The translations under genes and the position numbers were made by a program. The notes below the pieces were generated by a model. That model searched no databases. It was not told the DNA's origin and saw only the letters and a list, made by a program, of their open reading frames with translations. From NCBI GenBank assembly GCA_944380355.1, contig CALWHJ010000006.1, positions 22,689-86,688 on the forward strand: DNA of 64,000 bases, in the 5' to 3' direction. Below, one piece after another: positions 59,510 to 64,000 of the stretch. The DNA comes from an uncultured Christensenellaceae bacterium (lineage in GTDB: Bacteria > Bacillota > Clostridia > Christensenellales > UBA3700). Position 1 is the first letter of the stretch; every line of letters begins with the position of its first letter.

Positions 59510-60574
59510 TTACTTGAGAAGTTCTGCAAAGTACTTGATAGTTCTTACCATCTGGCTGGTGTAAGAGTTTTCGTTGTCGTACCAAGATACAACCTGTACT
59601 TGATAGGTATCGTCGTCAATCTTAGAAACCATCGTCTGGGTAGCATCGAACAAGGAACCGAACTTCATACCGATAACGTCGGAAGATACGATTTCGTCGG
59701 TGTTGTAACCGAAGGACTCGGTAGCCTGTGCCTTCATAGCAGCGTTGATGCCTTCTTTGGTAACGTCCTTGCCCTTAACAACTGCGATAAGGATGGTCGT
59801 GGAACCGGTAGCGGTAGGAACTCTTTGAGCTGCGCCGATGAGCTTGCCGTTGAGTTCGGGGATAACGAGACCGATTGCCTTAGCTGCGCCGGTGCTGTTG
59901 GGAACGATGTTCTGTGCGCCTGCTCTGGATCTTCTGAGGTCGCCCTTTCTTTGAGGACCGTCGAGAATCATCTGGTCGCCGGTGTATGCGTGAACGGTAG
60001 TCATAATACCGCTTACGATAGGAGCATAGTCGTTGAGAGCCTTAGCCATAGGAGCGAGACAGTTGGTCGTGCAGGAAGCTGCAGAGATGATGTTGTCGTC
60101 CTTGGTGAGGGTCTTGTGGTTTACGTTGTAAACGATGGTAGGAAGGTCGTTGCCTGCGGGAGCGGAGATAACTACTTTCTTTGCGCCTGCATCGATGTGA
60201 GCCTGTGCCTTTGCCTTGCTGGTGTAGAACCCGGTACACTCGAGAACTACGTCAACCTTGAGGTCCTTCCAAGGAAGCTCAGCTGCGTTAGCCTTAGCGT
60301 AAATGGTGATTTCCTTGCCGTCTACGATGATAGCACCGGGAGTAACAACGGTCTTGCCGTCTTCAGCAAGAACAGCGTCCTTGAAGTCTACGGTATGACC
60401 CATAGCTACGTAGTTACCCTGCATAGTGTCGTACTTGAGAAGATGAGCGAGCATCTTGGGGCTGGTAAGGTCGTTGATTGCGACTACGTCGTAACCTGCT
60501 GCACCGAACATTTGTCTGAAAGCCAATCTACCGATACGGCCGAAACCGTTGATAGCAACTCTAACATTTGCCAT
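59510..60574 (-). CDS. gap: Glyceraldehyde-3-phosphate dehydrogenase, type I
   Basis: NAD-dependent glycolytic enzyme, 354 residues. NAD-binding start [19 protein letters not shown]; catalytic Cys in [15 protein letters not shown]; active-site His in [31 protein letters not shown], and [15 protein letters not shown] near the C-terminus. About 15 residues longer than usual because of an insertion around [33 protein letters not shown] before the ATG, promoter TTGCCA-N17-TAAAAT at 60628-60656. No other glycolytic gene follows, unlike the common gap-pgk-tpi order. Confidence 0.95.
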   Translation of the reverse strand: MANVRVAINGFGRIGRLAFRQMFGAAGYDVVAINDLTSPKMLAHLLKYDTMQGNYVAMGHTVDFKDAVLAEDGKTVVTPGAIIVDGKEITIYAKANAAELPWKDLKVDVVLECTGFYTSKAKAQAHIDAGAKKVVISAPAGNDLPTIVYNVNHKTLTKDDNIISAASCTTNCLAPMAKALNDYAPIVSGIMTTVHAYTGDQMILDGPQRKGDLRRSRAGAQNIVPNSTGAAKAIGLVIPELNGKLIGAAQRVPTATGSTTILIAVVKGKDVTKEGINAAMKAQATESFGYNTDEIVSSDVIGMKFGSLFDATQTMVSKIDDDTYQVQVVSWYDNENSYTSQMVRTIKYFAELLK

Positions 60575-60627
60575 AATATATTATTCCTCCAAAAATTTAA
60601 ATTCTAGGTTTTGCCTTAAGCAATACT

Positions 60628-60656
60628 ATTTTATCAACATTTTGAATTAATGGCAA
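60628..60656 (-). promoter_or_regulatory. Sigma-A promoter of gapdh
   Basis: TTGCCA, 17 bases, TAAAAT on the minus strand, about 54 bases from the ATG. The further region 60660-61025 has no gene; it holds GC-rich palindromic patches near 60830 and 60970. Confidence 0.65.
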
Positions 60657-61025
60657 GCAATTTTTGTAAAATTTAGCTTCTGGCGGTTATTTTTGTGATT
60701 TTTTTGACAAAAACACCGATACTTTATGCCAAAAGAGTGATTTTATCCTTTCAGGATAATCAATCTCGGCTATATTTTAGACGTATATAGGCAAAAATAT
60801 ACCTCTTTAATTCTCTTGTGCAATCGCGCTGCGGCTGCACGGCTTTGTGCGCGCTTGCAAACAGAGCTTAATTTTTTATGCTTTTTATCAAGCATTATCC
60901 GCAAAATTCAGTGAAGCAATCAGCCCCCGGTTTCCGACAACTACGACATATATTTGTAAAGCGCAGCGCATAGCGCACACTTACAAGCGCGAGCCTTTAA
61001 GAAGACAATACCTTTCAGATTAAAC

Positions 61026-61050
61026 AAAAGGGAGACCTAAGTCTCCCCCT
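61026..61050 (-). terminator. Intrinsic terminator after the large low-complexity gene
   Basis: GGGGGAGAC-ttag-GTCTCCCTTTTG on the minus strand. Confidence 0.8.
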
Positions 61051-61089
61051 TAATTGCATTATCTTTCTTCAGTTTTGGCAAGACGTCTG

Positions 61090-63372
61090 CTACGCTCCCT
61101 GCGTATCCCCCGACGAAACCTGTTTTTCCTGTCCGCCGAGCATTCCTACAATCGCGTTGCGGATAGGCAAAATCTTATCCTCTCCTATCACGCCGCCAAG
61201 CGCGTCGCATACGTAATCCACGCCGTAAATCAATTTTTCGTTGACGCTCTCCGCTCCGACTTCCTGCTCGGCTTTCTGCGCAAGGAAGTAATATCCCACG
61301 CCCATAGCCGCAATAAGGACTATCAGTAAAATCAACCCTATCACGAAAAAGCATCTTATAAACGCCGTACGCGATTTGTTGCCTACGCCGAAAAACCAAC
61401 ATATACTTGCAAGCACGTTGATACCGGGCAAAATAAGTATTATAAACGTTGCCAGCCATTTGCCTACGGTCATAGGATAATTGCGCAAATCCATCTCGTC
61501 GAAACGCGACGCCTTTTTTGCAATCTTGCGTTGCTTTCTCGTCATTTGTTCTTTGTCGGGAAGAGTCACGAGTACCGTCTGCTGGTCACTGCTCACGTAT
61601 CTGGGTACGTAAGGCTGCTCTTGCGTGGGCTGTGCGGGTGCGCTTTGAGCGGACGCAGCGTCTGCCGACGAAACCGCTCCACCTGAATAAACCGCGTTTA
61701 CGAAATCCCCGCCGAGCATATCGTTCTCTTCGGGTACGCGCTTTTTCTCCTCGCTGTATTCCGTCATATCTGCAAAGCCCTCGGACTGAGCCTCTGCCGT
61801 CTTGGACTTCTTGCTCTGCTTGTCGAGTTTTGCCTGCTGTTTATCGGCAATAGCCTGCTGTTTTTTATCAAGCTTGGCTTGCTTTGCCTCTTCTTTTTTA
61901 TTCTGTTTGTCGAATTTGGCCTGTTCTTTATCGAGCTTAGCCTGTTCTTTCTTGCTCTGTTTATCTAGCTTGGCTTGCTCTTTTTCTTCTTTTACCTTTC
62001 TCTTGCTATCTTCTTTAGCTTGCTTGTCGGCGAGTTTCTTGTCCTCTGCCTGCTGCAGCTTCTGTTGCTTTAAAGCAAGAGCTTCTTGCTCTTTTTGCTG
62101 TTTTAAAGCAGCAGCTTCGTCTTCCTGCTGTCTTTTCAGCGCGACGGCTTGCTTCTTTTGTCTTTCTTTTTCCTCAAGCTGTGCCTGCTTATCGGCAACC
62201 TTCTGACGTCTTTCTTGCTCTTTCTGATTGAGCTTATCGAGTTTTGCCTGCTGTTTTTGCTGTCTTTCCTGCTCTTTTTGCAAAAGCGCGTCGTGCTTTT
62301 GCTGACGCTTTATCTCCTCTTTGGATAAAGGCCTTTGCTCGGGCGCACTGTCGGAAGCGTTTATGCCCTGCTGAGCACCGTATGCGTCCTGAGCATAACT
62401 ATAACCGTTGTATGCGTCCGCCGTATAGTTGTTTGTTCCTTGCGCATAGCCGTCATAATAGCCGCGCTGAGATTGAGCATATTCGCTGTTAGCATAATCC
62501 GCACTTTGCCCATAGCCGTTTGCGCTCTGTCCGTAGCCGTTTTGCGTATAGTCGTTTGCGCTCTGTCCGTAAGCGGAATGCTGCTCCGTAGGCTGCGACC
62601 ATACCTCGGCGGGCTGAGAATATGCGGAGGTTTGCTGAGCGCGCTCCGGCCACTCATTCTCAGGGCGGGACTGCGTATATACGGGCTTGCTCTCTATAGT
62701 CTGAGAGTACGAGGGATCAGGCTGTTGAGATTGAGAATAGCCGCCCTGTGCGTAACCGTCCTGCGTATAGCCGTTTGCACTCTGTCCGTAAACGGATTTT
62801 TGCTCCGTAGGCTGTGGCCATACCTCAGCGGGCTGAGAATATGCGGAGGTTTGCTGAGTAATCTCAGACCTCTTTTGCGCAGGTTGCACATTGCTGAATA
62901 CCTGTTGAGCCGAAGGCTGGGCATTGTTTTGCTCGCTTCTCACACGCTCGGACGCGCCGAAAGCTCCAAAACGCGATTGCGCATTTCGGTTGTCGTCAGT
63001 CTTGTTTTCCTTGGGTTTGTTGAAAATATGATTATCGCGCGAAACACTCTCGGGACGTTTGATAAAGCCGAAAGAACTTGTACCGAGATATCTCTTTTCC
63101 TCGGTGTGCGGTTTTGTTTCCGCTTTCTTTTCTCCGTCTTGCTTTTTATCCATACCCGCAAGCGCGCTGGCAAAACTGTTGCCGAAACTGTTGGTATATG
63201 TATTATCTACGTAAGCAGGGGCGTAATCGTCCTTTTTTTCTTCCCTCACGGGCAATCCGTACTCGTCATAAGACAGGACGGATTCAGGAACGTCTGTCGC
63301 ACGGTCTTTGTTATCTGAACCGCCGTACTCACCGTAGGGTGTATAGTCTTTGTTATCGTCGTTGTTGAACAT
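61090..63372 (-). CDS. Large low-complexity protein with coiled coil and C-terminal membrane segments
   Basis: Not recognised. 760 residues in four parts: 1-160 hydrophilic, with an NNDDNKD start; about 164-344 Gln/Ser/Tyr/Asn-rich repeats (SAYSQPAEVW, EQKSVYGQSANGYTQ); about 344-524 an almost continuous Lys/Gln/Glu/Ala coiled coil (KQAKLDKQSKKEQAK); and from about 634 two membrane helices followed by a short tail (GGQEKQVSSGDTQGA). The start at 63372 has GAGGGAG; a TTG four codons earlier is possible. Probably a cell-envelope scaffold, but this is only from composition. Confidence 0.6.
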   Translation of the reverse strand: MFNNDDNKDYTPYGEYGGSDNKDRATDVPESVLSYDEYGLPVREEKKDDYAPAYVDNTYTNSFGNSFASALAGMDKKQDGEKKAETKPHTEEKRYLGTSSFGFIKRPESVSRDNHIFNKPKENKTDDNRNAQSRFGAFGASERVRSEQNNAQPSAQQVFSNVQPAQKRSEITQQTSAYSQPAEVWPQPTEQKSVYGQSANGYTQDGYAQGGYSQSQQPDPSYSQTIESKPVYTQSRPENEWPERAQQTSAYSQPAEVWSQPTEQHSAYGQSANDYTQNGYGQSANGYGQSADYANSEYAQSQRGYYDGYAQGTNNYTADAYNGYSYAQDAYGAQQGINASDSAPEQRPLSKEEIKRQQKHDALLQKEQERQQKQQAKLDKLNQKEQERRQKVADKQAQLEEKERQKKQAVALKRQQEDEAAALKQQKEQEALALKQQKLQQAEDKKLADKQAKEDSKRKVKEEKEQAKLDKQSKKEQAKLDKEQAKFDKQNKKEEAKQAKLDKKQQAIADKQQAKLDKQSKKSKTAEAQSEGFADMTEYSEEKKRVPEENDMLGGDFVNAVYSGGAVSSADAASAQSAPAQPTQEQPYVPRYVSSDQQTVLVTLPDKEQMTRKQRKIAKKASRFDEMDLRNYPMTVGKWLATFIILILPGINVLASICWFFGVGNKSRTAFIRCFFVIGLILLIVLIAAMGVGYYFLAQKAEQEVGAESVNEKLIYGVDYVCDALGGVIGEDKILPIRNAIVGMLGGQEKQVSSGDTQGA
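62540..62870 (-). repeat. Two direct repeats of about 95 bp inside the large gene
   Basis: The segment coding SAYSQPAEVW-x-QPTEQ-x-S-x-YGQSAN occurs at about 62556-62650 and 62772-62868 with few differences, plus shorter GYGQSAN-type units between. Such near-identical copies would allow unit number to vary by slippage or recombination. Confidence 0.65.
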
Positions 63373-63721
63373 TTTCTCCCTCAATCATTTCTAATGACAA
63401 ACTCTAAATTCCACTTTCACACATACAAAACGCTTGCGCCGATAAATAACTACCGACACTTTGCGCGTATTATGAGTTTACTACAATTAACGCGTATTGT
63501 CAATAAACGGAAAGCACGCATTTTGTACATATTTTTAGGCAAATATGTCTTTTATTTGCATATTTAAACAAAATTTGCCGTCAATATTTTTCAAAAAATT
63601 TTACAATTGATTAATTTTCATTTAAGATTAAACAACTGTTGTTTGAGGTAAATTTTGTTAAGCTTTTACCTGATTCAAGTACCCTGTCGGCATATCTATA
63701 CAAAAAATGTACCGCCGAGAA

Positions 63722-63902
63722 GGGGCTGTAAGCAGTGAATTTTGCGATGCTTTGTTGTACCGCTAGCGAGCGGTGCGGATAAGATTTGAGACGCGCATCT
63801 TACGGCTGTTATTTTGTTGAGGCACTTGACAATACGGCAAGTATTGCCGTCGCACCTCGCCGCATAACAGCCGCAATCTTCTACTCTCAAATTGCAAGCC
63901 CC
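63722..63902. repeat. Edge-type fold-back element
   Basis: Nested stems: GGGGCT/AGCCCC, ATTTGAGA/TCTCAAAT and CGGCTGTTAT/ATAACAGCCG, with AATACGGCAAGTATT (63831-63845) near the loop. Another central motif AATACTTGCCGTATT lies at 63958-63972, so a second copy probably runs off the window. It shares the central motif with 1156 and 1299 but not the outer arms. 63373-64000 holds no gene; AAACAACTGTTGTTT at 63630 is a perfect small palindrome. Confidence 0.6.
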
Positions 63903-64000
63903 GTATGAATACGGCTTATCCTTACCGTTTCGTATCGGCAATGCGAAAGGAAGAAGTAATACTTGCCGTATTACGATGACGCCGAACTGAAAAGCGCGGA

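Overview
The window looks like a chromosomal segment of an uncultured, low-to-mid GC Firmicute of the class Clostridia, possibly a gut Christensenellales-type lineage (the order is a guess). The support is the content: a full-length SpoIIE with Spo0A-like boxes upstream, a SigH-type sigma factor, a CwlD-type amidase and a CotJC/catalase-like coat protein point to sporulation; PlsY, SecG, SmpB, YchF, Mini-III, RlmB and DUF951 are ordinary Gram-positive housekeeping genes. No transposase, phage gene, tRNA, rRNA or CRISPR array is visible.

Layout. 1-7.3 kb: the end of a GH43-like glycosidase, fold-back repeats, spoIIE, a degenerate nitrilase-like gene, the methionine genes metA (homoserine O-acetyltransferase type) and metY, then smpB. 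7.3-15.7 kb: two inverted fold-back repeats where rnr would be expected, secG, a ferritin-like coat protein, a lantibiotic-immunity-like system (response regulator, ABC ATPase, two permeases, histidine kinase), phosphohexomutase and a TM2-like protein. 15.9-25.1 kb: HD protein, VanW, argS, ychF, plsY, a PflA-like radical SAM protein, a TetR regulator, rsmI and an SGNH lipase. 25.4-35.8 kb: membrane proteins including an 828-residue protein with an EP-rich repeat and a ribosomal-L15-like tail, a HAD phosphatase, an operon of iron alcohol dehydrogenase, thiamine pyrophosphokinase and a NimA-like flavoprotein, a MGMT-like/RluA pair, a polysaccharide deacetylase and cwlD. 35.8-43.6 kb: a DnaA-box cluster, GH20 hexosaminidase, a WYL regulator, an alpha/beta-hydrolase-like protein, DUF951, signal peptidase, and the ACT/UPF0210 pair. 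43.6-52.9 kb: a repeat-rich region holding rlmB, sigH, thyX, mrnC, and an operon of FGGY kinase with two class II aldolase homologues, plus a class III aminotransferase. 53-64 kb: a membrane M28 peptidase, two tandem lipoproteins, pnuC, gapdh, a 760-residue low-complexity membrane protein and another fold-back repeat.

The strongest unexplained signal is a family of about 125-bp fold-back elements (copies at 7336, 7539, 26299, 43731, 44576, 50082 and 51136). Their inner sequence is conserved, while the outermost 7-9 bp stem differs in every copy yet stays self-complementary. They sit tightly against genes: one pair in inverted orientation brackets rlmB and supplies its stop codon, and others abut the stop codons of two further genes. 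A second hairpin family (about 44.8-45.2 and 50.8-51.1 kb) and a 16-bp palindrome also occur once on each side of the sigH-thyX-mrnC-aldolase-kinase block, in inverted arrangement, so that this block could invert by recombination. A third fold-back type with a central AATACTTGCCGTATT lies at both edges of the window and encodes the last residues of SpoIIE.

Other points: a catalytically degenerate class II aldolase paralogue next to an intact one; three genes (smpB, the radical SAM gene, the hydrolase-like gene) whose consensus -10 lies 6-8 nt from the start codon with no Shine-Dalgarno, suggesting leaderless mRNAs; and three perfect DnaA boxes upstream of the GH20 gene.
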